DNA of 64,000 nucleotides. It comes from an uncultured Christensenellaceae bacterium (GTDB lineage: Bacteria; Bacillota; Clostridia; Christensenellales; UBA3700). Shown here piece after piece: positions 31,776 through 39,985 of the stretch; positions within the stretch are counted from its first letter, which is position 1; the number at the start of each line of letters is the position of its first letter. The DNA lies in the NCBI GenBank assembly GCA_944380285.1, contig CALWGZ010000008.1, positions 1 to 64,000 of the forward strand. The letters are read 5' to 3'. The notes under the pieces are model-generated. The model was not told where the DNA came from. It ran no database searches and worked only from the letters and a program-made list of their open reading frames with translations. Position numbers and translations under genes: made by a program.

Positions 31776-32225
31776 TTATTTGAAGTTTTCTTCCTCGATC
31801 GCCGAGATCTTGGCGACCCTGCCGGCGTGGCGGCCGCCGCCGAACGGCGTATCCAGCCAAATGCCGACCATCTTCGCCGCCTGCTCGGGCGATACGATCC
31901 TGCCGCCGAGGGCGATGACATTGGCGGCGTTGTGTTCTGCGATCATCTGCGCGGTGAACTCGTCGTGCACGACGCCGGCGCGGACGCCCTTGAACTTGTT
32001 GGCGGCGATGGAGATGCCTATCCCCGTGCCGCACATCAATATGCCCTTGTCGCACTCTCCGGACGCGACTTTGCGCGCGACCGCGGCGCCGTAGTCGGGG
32101 TAATCGACGGACGATGTGTCGTAGCAGCCGACGTCGACGATGTCGACGCCGCGCCTTTTCAGCTCTTCAACGATCGCGGGCTTGAGCGCAATGCCGCCGT
32201 GATCGCAACCTATCGCGATTTTCAT
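31776..32225 (-). CDS. rpiB: Ribose-5-phosphate isomerase B
   Basis: The 149-residue enzyme has the RpiB motifs: IAIGCDHGGIALK at the N-terminus, DYPDYGAAVA, GILMCGTGIGISIAANK with the catalytic Cys, and GVVHDEFTAQMIAEHNAANV. It interconverts ribose-5-phosphate and ribulose-5-phosphate; some relatives act on galactose- or allose-6-phosphate, and sequence alone favours ribose here because of the operon context. It is the last gene of sua5-ptp-rpiB, the order known in Bacillus (ywlC-ywlE-ywlF), six bp after the phosphatase gene. Confidence 0.95.
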   Translation of the reverse strand: MKIAIGCDHGGIALKPAIVEELKRRGVDIVDVGCYDTSSVDYPDYGAAVARKVASGECDKGILMCGTGIGISIAANKFKGVRAGVVHDEFTAQMIAEHNAANVIALGGRIVSPEQAAKMVGIWLDTPFGGGRHAGRVAKISAIEEENFK

Positions 32226-32231
32226 ACTGCC

Positions 32232-32669
32232 TCATTTTGTGCCGCACAGCTTGTCCAAGACAGCCGCGGCGAGTTTTTCCAATTGTTTGGCGCACTCCTC
32301 GTACACTTCGGGACTGCCGCCGTAGGGGTCGGGGATCTCGTGCCCTATGAAGTCGTTGGCGCTGAAAAGTCTGCCCTCGGGGACGTACTTTTCGATGCCG
32401 AAGCGCAGGATCGGGGTCATACAGATGACCGCGTCGCTTTCGGCGAGATTTTGCTCGGTGACCTTTTGGCTGGTGTGCGAAAAGTCAATGCCGCGCGCCT
32501 CGATCGCCTTGACGGCGTTCTCCGCCATAGGGTCGCCGTAAGGGCATCCCGTGCCCGCGCTTTGGACGACGACGTCGTCGAGACCGCGCTTTTTCGCGAG
32601 GTCGGCGGTGATCGCCTCCGCCATCGGCGAGCGGCAGGTATTACCTGTGCAAACATACAGAATTTTCAT
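32232..32669 (-). CDS. Low-molecular-weight protein-tyrosine/arginine phosphatase
   Basis: The 145-residue protein begins KILYVCTGNTCRSPMAEAI, the CX5R phosphate-binding loop of low-molecular-weight phosphatases, and has the general acid Asp in IPDPYGGSPEVYEEC. In the loop the residue after Asn is Thr (CTGNTCRS), as in YwlE of Bacillus subtilis, which is a protein-arginine phosphatase; other members with Ile or Leu there act on phosphotyrosine. Arginine phosphatase activity is therefore the better guess. It lies between sua5 and rpiB in the conserved order. Confidence 0.94.
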   Translation of the reverse strand: MKILYVCTGNTCRSPMAEAITADLAKKRGLDDVVVQSAGTGCPYGDPMAENAVKAIEARGIDFSHTSQKVTEQNLAESDAVICMTPILRFGIEKYVPEGRLFSANDFIGHEIPDPYGGSPEVYEECAKQLEKLAAAVLDKLCGTK

Positions 32670-32678
32670 ATTTTTCCC

Positions 32679-33668
32679 TCATATTTTGCGGCGGATGACG
32701 TTGCCTCCCGCCGATTTGTTGACCCTGTTCATCACCGATCCGCAGACGCCCTTTGCGCCCAGATCGACGAAGATTATGCCGTCATAGCGCGTCTCGGCAT
32801 ATCTCAAAGCGCCGTAGACACGGCGGCACACCTCTTCATCGGTGGTGCCGAGCGACAGCGTGCGCATGCCGTCAAGCCCGACGAGGTCGCTCTCGCGAGC
32901 GACGATCACGCATCTTTCGCCGCGCCCCTCGCGCCGCGCATATTCTTCCGCCGCCGCGCGCGTATCCTCTGCGATGACCGCACCGCACTTGGGCGCGTAG
33001 TGCGTGTATTTCATTCCGGGCGCCTTTGCGACGACGACCTTGCCGTCAAAGGTCTCGACCCCGCCCAGCACCTTGGCGATCATCTCCGCGGTGATCGCGC
33101 CGGGGCGCAATATCGTCGGCGCGGCGACGGACAAGTCGAGTATCGTCGACTCGATGCCCACCTCGCACTCTCCGCCGTCGATGATGAGCGGTATCGCCCC
33201 GTCCAGATCGCTTTTGACGTGCTGCGCGCTCGTGGGACTGACGTGCTTTGACTTGTTGGCGGACGGCGCGGCGATCGGCACCCCGCACGCACGGATGAAC
33301 TGCCTCGCGACCGGATGCGACGGCATCCTGACGCCGACCGTCTTGAGCCCCGCGCTGACGCGATCGGGGACGGCGTCGCTCTTGGGCAAAATGACCGTGA
33401 TCGGACCGGGCATGAACGCGTCCGCGATCAGCCTCGCGCTTTGCGGAACGTCCGTGACCAGCCCGTCAAGTTGAGACGCGTCGGCGATGTGTACGATCAG
33501 CGGATTGTCCGAAGGTCTGCCCTTCGCCTCGTATATCTTGTCGACCGCGGAGGCGTCGAAAGCGTTCGCGCCCAAGCCGTAGACCGTCTCGGTCGGGAAC
33601 GCGACCACGCCGCCGCCGCGGATGATCTCCGCGCCGAGGGCGATCGCCTGCTCTCCGCTCAATATCAT
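32679..33668 (-). CDS. L-threonylcarbamoyladenylate synthase, Sua5 type
   Basis: The 329-residue protein has an N-terminal YrdC/Sua5 domain: GGVVAFPTETVYGLGANAF, KIYEAKGRPSDNPLIVHI, PGPITVILPK, VGVRMPSHPVARQFI and PIAAPSANKSKHVSPT. A linker and a C-terminal Sua5 domain of about 110 residues follow. It makes threonylcarbamoyl-AMP for the t6A37 modification of ANN-decoding tRNAs. An in-frame ATG also exists at 33677, but GAGG directly abuts it, so the ATG at 33668, nine bases further on, is more likely. It leads the operon with the phosphatase and rpiB. Confidence 0.94.
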   Translation of the reverse strand: MILSGEQAIALGAEIIRGGGVVAFPTETVYGLGANAFDASAVDKIYEAKGRPSDNPLIVHIADASQLDGLVTDVPQSARLIADAFMPGPITVILPKSDAVPDRVSAGLKTVGVRMPSHPVARQFIRACGVPIAAPSANKSKHVSPTSAQHVKSDLDGAIPLIIDGGECEVGIESTILDLSVAAPTILRPGAITAEMIAKVLGGVETFDGKVVVAKAPGMKYTHYAPKCGAVIAEDTRAAAEEYARREGRGERCVIVARESDLVGLDGMRTLSLGTTDEEVCRRVYGALRYAETRYDGIIFVDLGAKGVCGSVMNRVNKSAGGNVIRRKI

Positions 33669-33908
33669 CGTATTCATCCTCTATATAATGATATCCCAAA
33701 ATTGCGCGCGTGGCAAATGTTTTTGAGTCGATTGACGTCATTATCTCAAAACATATTCGATTTTTTCGACGTTTTTTGATCGCAAGACGCGCCGATTGCA
33801 AAATTTTGCGCGCATTTGTCACAAAAAATCAACATTTTATCTTTACTTGCGCGCGATCTTGTGATATATTGATATTGTACCCGGTCATAACGGGAAGGAG
33901 AGGAACTT

Positions 33909-34964
33909 ATGGCAGCACAACTTTTGGCTTCGGTATTGACCGATCCCTCGATCGGAGGACTTCCGACCTATGTGTTCATCATCATCGCGGCAGCGGTGCT
34001 CATCATCGGCATCATCGTCCTGATCGCGGTCTCCAAAGCGGGGACCAAAAAGGCGAAGAGAAAGGCGACTCGCATCATCGAGGAGACGCCTCAGCCCGCC
34101 CCCGACAACGAAGAGGCGGCGCCCGAGGCGCAGGACGTTCCCGTTGCGGAAATTCCCGACGTCACGACGACGGTCGGCGAAAACGAAGAGGTCAACCTCT
34201 CCACCCTGCCCGAAGATTCTTCCGTCGGCGATCAAAAGATCGAAGAGGAACCCAAGCAGGCGCAGCCGGAGCCGCAGCCCGTCTATCAGCAGCCGGCACC
34301 GCAGCCCGAGCCGCAGCCGCAACCGGTCTATCAGCAGCCCGTCTATCAGCAGCCGGCACCTCAACCCGAGCCGCAGCCCGAACCGCAGCCCGTCTATCAG
34401 CAGCCGGCTCCTCAACCCGAGCCGCAGCCCGAGCCGCAGCCGGCTCCCGCTCAAGAGGCTGCCGCCGCGCCTCAGCCCGAGGCTGTCGTCGTCGCGCCCG
34501 TCAAGCCCAAGCGCGTTCCGCCCGTCAGAAAGAAGGCGGAACCTGCCGCCGCGCCTCAGCCCAAGCAGCCCTCCAACGTCACGGTCTTGTTTGATCTTCC
34601 CGAGACCGGCGGCGCAAGAGGCAAATATGTGATCGTCAAGGACGAGTCCAACCCCGACCGTCCCTACAAGTTCCAGCTCAAAGCCAACAACGGGCAGATC
34701 CTCTACGAGAGCGAGAACTACAAGAGCAAGCCGCAGAGCAAGTCCATCAAGGCGTTCCGCAACACGTTGCAGAACGGCACCTACACGATCGACTCCGAGA
34801 AGAACGGCACCTTCCGCTACAAGCTGTTCAAGCCGGACGGCGTGACGCTGTACGGCGTCGGCGAGGGCTACAAGTCCAAAGAGGCGGCGGAGAGCGCGGT
34901 CAACTCGGTCAAGTATTTTGCCGAGAACTCCAACACTCTCGAAGACACGACCGTCAACGTCTGA
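33909..34964 (+). CDS. Membrane-anchored protein with Pro/Gln repeats and tandem DUF1508 domains
   Basis: The 351-residue protein has one membrane helix at about residues 16-45 (VFIIIAAAVLIIGIIVLIAV), an acidic region, and then about 65 residues of PQPEPQPVYQQPA-like repeats. Its last ~110 residues hold two DUF1508/YegP units (KYVIVKDESNPDRPYKFQLK with NGQILYESENYKSK, and YTIDSEKNGTFRYKLFKPDG with GEGYKSKEAAESAVNSV). DUF1508 domains are small beta folds of unknown binding role, usually found as tiny soluble proteins. GGAAGGAG precedes the ATG. The helix near the N-terminus and lack of a signal cleavage site suggest the domains are tethered at the membrane; sidedness is unsure. Confidence 0.88.
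   Translation: MAAQLLASVLTDPSIGGLPTYVFIIIAAAVLIIGIIVLIAVSKAGTKKAKRKATRIIEETPQPAPDNEEAAPEAQDVPVAEIPDVTTTVGENEEVNLSTLPEDSSVGDQKIEEEPKQAQPEPQPVYQQPAPQPEPQPQPVYQQPVYQQPAPQPEPQPEPQPVYQQPAPQPEPQPEPQPAPAQEAAAAPQPEAVVVAPVKPKRVPPVRKKAEPAAAPQPKQPSNVTVLFDLPETGGARGKYVIVKDESNPDRPYKFQLKANNGQILYESENYKSKPQSKSIKAFRNTLQNGTYTIDSEKNGTFRYKLFKPDGVTLYGVGEGYKSKEAAESAVNSVKYFAENSNTLEDTTVNV
34259..34450 (+). repeat. In-gene tandem repeat encoding PQPEPQPVYQQPA units
   Basis: The DNA repeats CAGCCCGTCTATCAGCAGCC several times with interspersed GAGCCGCAGCCC units. The copies are nearly identical at the base level, so the number of units is likely to vary between strains. Confidence 0.85.
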
Positions 34965-34980
34965 TCTCGACAAGACAAAT

Positions 34981-35015
34981 CGCGGCGCTCCGCTTTCACG
35001 GAGCGCCGCTTTTTC
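34981..35015 (+). terminator. Terminator of the DUF1508 gene
   Basis: GCGGCGCTCCG and CGGAGCGCCGC form a perfect 11-bp stem around CTTTCA and run into TTTTT. Confidence 0.92.
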
Positions 35016-35057
35016 GCTCTTTTTACGACGCGTTCGCTGCAAAGTCGATCTTCGAAC

Positions 35058-36242
35058 TTACCCCGCGATCCCCTCTTTGCCCCTCTTCGCCGCGGCGCGG
35101 AACATCAATTCGGACATCACGATCATCACCGCAAAGAACCCGAGCAGATACCACGGCATAAAGCCGAAGCCCACCTTGCCGCCGATCGCGCCGAACAGCG
35201 GCGGCATGAACGTCGAGCCGCAATACGCGAACGCCATTTGAAGCCCTATGATCGCGCCCGAGTTCTCATGCCCGAAGTTGCCGAGCGTGGAGTGTATCAT
35301 GCACGGATATATCGGCGCGCATCCAAGACCTATGATCAAAAATCCCGCGATCGCGAGCGCGACATTGTCTGCCGGGATCGCCACCAAGACTACGCCCACC
35401 GCAAGCACCGACGCGCCTATGGCGATCATCTTGCGGTCGCCCAGCCTCTCGGTGACAAAACCCGACGCCAGCCGCCCCGCCGTCATGCCTATGTAGAACA
35501 GCGACGCCAGCTGCGCCGCCTTTTCGGCGTCCAGCGCCTTGACTTGAACAAAGTATGTGCTCGCCCAGCCCATCACCGTCGCCTCGCCGGCGCAATAGGC
35601 AAAGAACGCGATCAGCAAAAACGGCACACCTTTGAGTTTGAGCGCGCCGACGGTGCCGATGCGCTTTTGAGGGACGTCTTCCTCCGCCCTCTTGTTGACC
35701 TTCCACACCGGCACGGTCGCGAGCAGGATCACCCCTATCGCCGCCTGCACGATGCCGACGATCAAAAAGCCCGAGTTCCACCCCGAAGATGCCAGCGCCT
35801 TGCTCATCACGAACGGACTGACGATCGTCCCCACTCCCCAAAAGCAATGCAGCCAGCTCATGTGCTTGGACGCATAGTGTACTGCGACATAGTTGTTGAG
35901 CGCGGCGTCGATCGCACCCGCGCCGAGCCCGTACGGGATCGCAAAGACGATCATCATCCAAAAGCGGTCCGCAAACGAAAAACCTATCAATGCCGCCGCG
36001 GTCAAAAACACGCTGACCACGGTCACCCACTTGGTGCCAAGCCTGCGCGTCAACCTGTCCGACAGCAGGCTCGACACGATCGTGCCGCCCGAGACGACCA
36101 TCGTCACTATGCCCATGTACGAGACGGGCACCCCCAGTTCGACGTGCATCACGGGCCAGCCCGAGCCGAGCAGCGAGTCGGGCAGTCCGAGGCTGATGAA
36201 AGCCAAGTATATCAAAGCAAGCAAAAAAGTGTACATCTTCAC
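35058..36242 (-). CDS. MFS transporter
   Basis: The 394-residue protein has about 12 membrane helices with MFS features: LISLGLPDSLLGSGWP-like first helix (FISLGLPDSLLGSGWPVMH), the loop 2-3 motif SDRLTRRLGTKWV, and GAGAIDAALNNYVAVHY as in the FucP/sugar-type subgroup, with WLHCFWGVGTIVSPF following. A second SGFVTERLGDRKMIA loop follows helix 8. The substrate is not known; the subgroup suggests sugars or other small neutral compounds. The promoter is TTGACT (36299-36294), 18 bp, TAAAAT (36275-36270). GAGGTG precedes the ATG. Confidence 0.9.
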   Translation of the reverse strand: MKMYTFLLALIYLAFISLGLPDSLLGSGWPVMHVELGVPVSYMGIVTMVVSGGTIVSSLLSDRLTRRLGTKWVTVVSVFLTAAALIGFSFADRFWMMIVFAIPYGLGAGAIDAALNNYVAVHYASKHMSWLHCFWGVGTIVSPFVMSKALASSGWNSGFLIVGIVQAAIGVILLATVPVWKVNKRAEEDVPQKRIGTVGALKLKGVPFLLIAFFAYCAGEATVMGWASTYFVQVKALDAEKAAQLASLFYIGMTAGRLASGFVTERLGDRKMIAIGASVLAVGVVLVAIPADNVALAIAGFLIIGLGCAPIYPCMIHSTLGNFGHENSGAIIGLQMAFAYCGSTFMPPLFGAIGGKVGFGFMPWYLLGFFAVMIVMSELMFRAAAKRGKEGIAG

Positions 36243-36640
36243 CTCTCGGGCGCGCCCTTTTTCGCAAATATTTTAACCTATGCCAAAGCCCGAAGTCAAC
36301 CGCCCTCGCCCGATCGTCAAGAATATTTTCATCTCTCCTCTTCGCCGCCGCGCCTCTCTTTGCACTGCGGCAAGCCGCGTTTTTTACCGAAACCATACCT
36401 CTGTCGCCGCCACTCCGCAAAAAAAACATGATTTTCCTGCCCGTGTTGATAGTTCTATGTTTTTCAAAGATCGCACCGATACTTTTCGGCAAGCAAAAAG
36501 CGCGATGACGCCTTCGAAAACAAGGTCCGAAGACCGCCGAACGAATACCTCTTCTCCGCCGGCTCGGACGGCATTTTTGCGCTTGCGGGCTCCCAAGTTT
36601 TCCCCTGCGGCTTTACCTGCCTTTCGGCATCTCTCCCCGC
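36243..36640. other. Intergenic region between MFS and DUF4250 genes
   Basis: About 400 bp without a convincing gene. The left end holds the MFS promoter on the minus strand (36270-36299). The middle has lower GC and several T-rich patches. Open frames here lack ribosome binding sites and recognisable protein motifs. Confidence 0.6.
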
Positions 36641-36669
36641 TTGCGTCCGCCGCGCGAAAGTGCTATAAT
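36641..36669 (+). promoter_or_regulatory. Promoter giving an apparently leaderless DUF4250 mRNA
   Basis: TTGCGT (36641-36646), 17 bp and TATAAT (36664-36669) are followed by six bases (CGACTT) and the ATG at 36676. The spacing is the same as for rlmD, and there is no ribosome binding site. Confidence 0.7.
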
Positions 36670-36675
36670 CGACTT

Positions 36676-36852
36676 ATGAACATCCCTTCCGATCCCGTAA
36701 TGATGCTGTCCGCTCTCAACATGCTTTTGCGCGACCGCTACCCCTCTCTTGCCGAGCTTTGCGCCGCCGAGGGGCTGGACAAGACCGCCGTCGAGACCGC
36801 GCTCGCCGCGATCGATTACCGCTACGACCCCGCCGCCAATCAATTCGTCTGA
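36676..36852 (+). CDS. DUF4250 domain protein (58 aa)
   Basis: The 58-residue product starts MNIPSDPVMMLSALNMLLRD and ends IDYRYDPAANQFV, both hallmarks of the DUF4250 family (NxPxDPxMLLSxxNxxLRD and YDPxxNQF). The family is a compact helical protein found in Firmicutes with no known role. The start coincides with the expected transcription start of its promoter, so the message is probably leaderless. Confidence 0.9.
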   Translation: MNIPSDPVMMLSALNMLLRDRYPSLAELCAAEGLDKTAVETALAAIDYRYDPAANQFV

Positions 36853-36872
36853 AAATATTCATTTTGCCGCTT

Positions 36873-36899
36873 TTATGCATGCAAATTTGCATAAAATCG
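36873..36899. promoter_or_regulatory. Inverted repeat TTTTATGCA / TGCATAAAA
   Basis: TTTTATGCA and TGCATAAAA are arms of an inverted repeat around TGCAAATT, placed between DUF4250 and the amino-acid transporter. It may act as a weak terminator or as an operator of the transporter operon. Confidence 0.4.
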
Positions 36900-36948
36900 C
36901 CTTTTTCGCGCATACGCATAAATATTTTGAACATTTGCACCAAATCGC

Positions 36949-36977
36949 TTGCATAATTATTCCGAGCGCATTATAAT
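36949..36977 (+). promoter_or_regulatory. Promoter of amino-acid ABC operon with ARG-box-like spacer
   Basis: TTGCAT (36949-36954), 17 bp and TATAAT (36972-36977) form the promoter. Overlapping the -35 and spacer is TGCATAATTATTCC, close to the ARG box pattern TGAATnnnnATTCA bound by ArgR-type repressors. No argR gene is in the window. Confidence 0.55.
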
Positions 36978-37010
36978 GAGTGCACATCAAAACCATAGAG
37001 GAGATATGAT

Positions 37011-37829
37011 ATGAAAAAGACATCTATCGTTATCGTAGCAACCCTGCTTATCGTCGCCAGCCTCGCTCTCTGTCTGTCCGGCTGCGGCGGCACCAAAGGT
37101 AAGACTCCCGCCGAGATCAAAGAAGCCGGCGTTTTGATCGTCGCGACCAACGCGGCGTTCGAGCCGTTCGAATATATCGCCGAAGACGGCTCGTATGTCG
37201 GCTGGGACATGGACATCGCCCAAGCGTTCGCCGACCTGCTCGGCGTCAAGCTTGAGATCAGGAACATGGAGTTCGACTCCGTGCTCGGCGCCGTTGCTTC
37301 GGGCACTGCCGACATCGGTATGGCGGGCATCTCGTACAGCGAATCGCGCGACAAGACCGTCGACTTCTCCAACGGCGTGTTCAACAGCTCGCAGATGATC
37401 ATCGTCAAGAGCGACAACACCGACATTGAGGACGCATACGACCTTGCAGGCAAAGTCGTCGGCGCTCAGCGCGGCACGGTCGGCGACCTGCTCGCTCAGC
37501 TCGATCCCGATTGGGCTTCGGACGGAGAAGGCGGCTATATTCTCGGCACACCTGCCGACGTCAAGGGCTTCGGCACCGCGGTTGAAGCGGTCCAAGCGCT
37601 CGCACAGGGTTCTCTCGATGCGGTCATTCTCGACAAGATGCCTGCGGAGGCGATCGTCGACAAGAGAGACGGCGACGTCAAGATCCTCGAAAAGTCCGTC
37701 TTCGATGACGAATATGCTTTTGCTGTCGCGGAGGGCAACGCCGAATTGCAGGCGTGGATCAACGACGCGATCGACACTCTCAAAGAGAACGGCAAGTGGG
37801 ACGAGATCACCCAAAAATACTTCGGCTGA
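37011..37829 (+). CDS. Polar amino-acid ABC transporter substrate-binding lipoprotein
   Basis: The 272-residue lipoprotein has a signal peptide ending LCLSGCGG. The SBP_bac_3 fold follows: GVLIVATNAAFEPFEYIAED, GWDMDIAQAFADLLGVKLEI, SVLGAVASGTADIGMAGISY and AQRGTVGDLLAQL, then VEAVQALAQGSLDAVILD. The arginine in AQRGT and Asp in LDAVILD are the residues that hold the alpha-amino and carboxylate groups of the ligand in this family. Ligands are polar amino acids; which one is not determined. A 13-bp stem-loop follows the gene, which could protect its mRNA and raise its output relative to the downstream genes. Confidence 0.94.
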   Translation: MKKTSIVIVATLLIVASLALCLSGCGGTKGKTPAEIKEAGVLIVATNAAFEPFEYIAEDGSYVGWDMDIAQAFADLLGVKLEIRNMEFDSVLGAVASGTADIGMAGISYSESRDKTVDFSNGVFNSSQMIIVKSDNTDIEDAYDLAGKVVGAQRGTVGDLLAQLDPDWASDGEGGYILGTPADVKGFGTAVEAVQALAQGSLDAVILDKMPAEAIVDKRDGDVKILEKSVFDDEYAFAVAEGNAELQAWINDAIDTLKENGKWDEITQKYFG

Positions 37830-37863
37830 GACAACTAGCGTAAATCGCTGATCAACGCATTTG

Positions 37864-37893
37864 AGGCAAGCCGGAGGTCTCTCCGGCTTGCCT
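37864..37893 (+). promoter_or_regulatory. Intercistronic stem-loop between binding protein and permease genes
   Basis: AGGCAAGCCGGAG and CTCCGGCTTGCCT form a perfect 13-bp stem around GTCT without a T run. Such hairpins typically stabilise the upstream message or cause partial termination, so more binding protein is made than membrane components. Confidence 0.7.
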
Positions 37894-37908
37894 TGACCTA
37901 GAGGGAAT

Positions 37909-38604
37909 ATGAATTTCGACTTTTCGATCATCTTCAACAAGGACGCGCTTGCGACTTTGGGCGAGGCGTACGGCTGGACACTGTTCATAGCCGTCGGCGC
38001 ATTGCTGATCGGCGTCATCTTGGGCACGCTGCTTGCAATCTGCAAAGTCATCCCCAAGACCAACATCGTCGCCAAGATCTTGGACAAGATCTCGTCCGTC
38101 TATGTCGCGATCTTCCGCGGCACGCCGCTCACCGTGCAGCTGTTCATCTTCTACTTCGTCATCTTCGCCGGCGTCACCTTCTTTTCGGCGTCGGTCACGC
38201 CGTACATCATCGCGGTGTTCGGCTTCGGGCTCAACTCGGCGGCTTATGTGTCCGAGATCATTCGCTCGGGCATCCTCAGCATCGACAAGGGACAGATGGA
38301 AGCGGGACGCGCGCTCGGTCTGAGCTACGGCAAGACGATGATGTCCGTCGTACTGCCGCAGGCGGCAAAGAGCATCATCCCCCCGCTCGGCAACGAGGCG
38401 ATCACCTTGGTCAAGGACACGTCGATCGCGCTCGTCATCGGCGTCGCGGAGTTCTTCACCGCGATCAGAGGCATCGTCAACAGGACGTACAACGTCCTCA
38501 CCCCCTACATCTTCGCGGCGGTCGTCTACTTCGTCACCGTGCTGATCATGACGCTGTGCCTCAACAAACTCGAAAAACGTCTTAGGAGGAGCGACGCAAG
38601 ATGA
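37909..38604 (+). CDS. Polar amino-acid ABC transporter permease, HisMQ/GlnP family
   Basis: The 231-residue permease has about five membrane helices and the family's EAA loop, [20 protein letters not shown] then [18 protein letters not shown], with [15 protein letters not shown] upstream. It forms the homodimeric channel for the amino acid delivered by the upstream lipoprotein. GAGGGAAT precedes the ATG. Its stop overlaps the ATPase start as ATGA. Confidence 0.95.
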   Translation: MNFDFSIIFNKDALATLGEAYGWTLFIAVGALLIGVILGTLLAICKVIPKTNIVAKILDKISSVYVAIFRGTPLTVQLFIFYFVIFAGVTFFSASVTPYIIAVFGFGLNSAAYVSEIIRSGILSIDKGQMEAGRALGLSYGKTMMSVVLPQAAKSIIPPLGNEAITLVKDTSIALVIGVAEFFTAIRGIVNRTYNVLTPYIFAAVVYFVTVLIMTLCLNKLEKRLRRSDAR

Positions 38605-39893
38605 GCGAACAGATCATTCAACAAAACCCCGTCCTCATCTCCACCCGCGGGCTGACCAAGCGCTTCGGGAGCAAAGATGTTCTCAAAGGCATAGACTGCG
38701 ACATCCGCGTCGGCGAAAAGGTCGCGGTCATCGGTCCTTCGGGCAGCGGCAAGAGCACGTTCCTGCGCTGCCTCAACCTGCTCGAACTGCCGTCGGGCGG
38801 CGTCGTCACTGTGGACGGAGCGGTGCTCTTCCAAAGCGACATGCAAGCCAAAAAGGACGTTTTGGACGCGATCAAGGCGCAGATCAAGGCGTTGAAGTCG
38901 GGCGAAGCCTCTCCCGAGGTCAAGGCGCACCAAGAGGAAGCGGCGGCGCTCAAAGAAGAACTTTTGCACGCTCATGCCGAACTCAAAGACGCCGCGACCA
39001 AGGCAAAGCTCGCCGCGATCAAACTCGCCAAGAAGTCGGGCAGCGTCACCGAAGAAGACGTTCAAGACGCGGTCGCCGCGCGCGAAAAGGCGACGGCGGT
39101 CGTCGCCGAACTCAAAGCACGGCTCTCTGCGGTCAACGCCAAGATCAAGCAAAAGAAAGCGGAGGCGAAAAAGAGCGTCGACGCGGCGGAACTGCAACGG
39201 CTCAACGAAGCCTTGACGCAAGCCAAAGCCGAATACGCAACGGCGAAAAAGGCGCACAACGCGGCAATGCGCAAGACGGGCGCGGTCATCGACGAACACC
39301 GCCGCAACATGGGCATGGTGTTCCAGCACTTCAACCTGTTCAACAACCTGACCGTGACCGAGAACATCACTCTCGCGCCCGTTTCGCTGGGGCTCAAAGA
39401 CCTCGCGGCAAAGCGCAAAGAGCTGCTCAAACGCAAGCTGTTCAAGCACGAGGACGTGACCGAGCAGCTCGCCGCCCTGCCCGACAAGCTGGAGATCATC
39501 GAGAACGCCAAGACCAACGCCAAGCGTCTCTTGGCGCGCGTCGGGCTGCTCGACAAGGCGGACGTCTTCCCGTCCACGCTGTCCGGCGGACAAAAGCAGC
39601 GTATCGCGATCGTCCGTTCGCTCGCGATGAATCCGCGCGTGATGCTGTTCGACGAGCCGACTTCCGCGCTCGACCCCGAGATGGTCGGCGAAGTGCTCGA
39701 AGTCATCAAGGAGCTTGCCGACGAGGGCATGACGATGGTCATCGTCACCCACGAGATGAACTTCGCCAAAGAGGTCGCGACGCGCGTGCTGTTCGTCGAC
39801 GACGGTCAGATCAAAGAGGACGCGCCGCCCGCCGAACTGTTCGGCGACCCCAAAAACGACAGACTCAAAGAGTTCTTGTCCAAGATCCTCTGA
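38601..39893 (+). CDS. Amino-acid ABC transporter ATPase (GlnQ-like) with large coiled-coil insertion
   Basis: The 430-residue protein is a GlnQ/HisP-type ATPase nearly twice the normal ~240. Walker [10 protein letters not shown] is at residues 45-53, signature LSGGQKQRI at 327, Walker [14 protein letters not shown] at 347 and switch VTHEM at 382. Between Walker A and the Q-loop (MGMVFQHFN, Gln 242), where about 45 residues are expected, there are about 190. Residues ~81-232 are a highly charged Ala/Lys/Glu-rich helical insertion with coiled-coil pattern ([39 protein letters not shown]). A second smaller insertion, about residues 270-305, precedes the signature. All catalytic motifs are intact, so it should still be active. 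Codon use matches the neighbours. Confidence 0.95.
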   Translation: MSEQIIQQNPVLISTRGLTKRFGSKDVLKGIDCDIRVGEKVAVIGPSGSGKSTFLRCLNLLELPSGGVVTVDGAVLFQSDMQAKKDVLDAIKAQIKALKSGEASPEVKAHQEEAAALKEELLHAHAELKDAATKAKLAAIKLAKKSGSVTEEDVQDAVAAREKATAVVAELKARLSAVNAKIKQKKAEAKKSVDAAELQRLNEALTQAKAEYATAKKAHNAAMRKTGAVIDEHRRNMGMVFQHFNLFNNLTVTENITLAPVSLGLKDLAAKRKELLKRKLFKHEDVTEQLAALPDKLEIIENAKTNAKRLLARVGLLDKADVFPSTLSGGQKQRIAIVRSLAMNPRVMLFDEPTSALDPEMVGEVLEVIKELADEGMTMVIVTHEMNFAKEVATRVLFVDDGQIKEDAPPAELFGDPKNDRLKEFLSKIL

Positions 39894-39931
39894 CGTCAAA
39901 AAGGACGCCGTCGGGCGTCCGTCAAATTCAA

Positions 39932-39973
39932 CTCAAAGGAGCGGCTCCGCGTTTGCGGAGCCGCTCCTTTGAG
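39932..39973. terminator. Bidirectional terminator, amino-acid ABC operon / DUF2779 gene
   Basis: CTCAAAGGAGCGGCTCCGC and its complement form a 19-bp perfect stem around GTTT. It lies between two converging genes. T-rich flanks are short, but the stem is very strong. Confidence 0.85.
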
Positions 39974-39985
39974 ATATGTTTCGGT

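Noticed and set aside
34144..34632. Ser/Arg/Pro-rich frame inside the DUF1508 gene
   Set aside because: It is the shifted reading of the Pro/Gln repeat.
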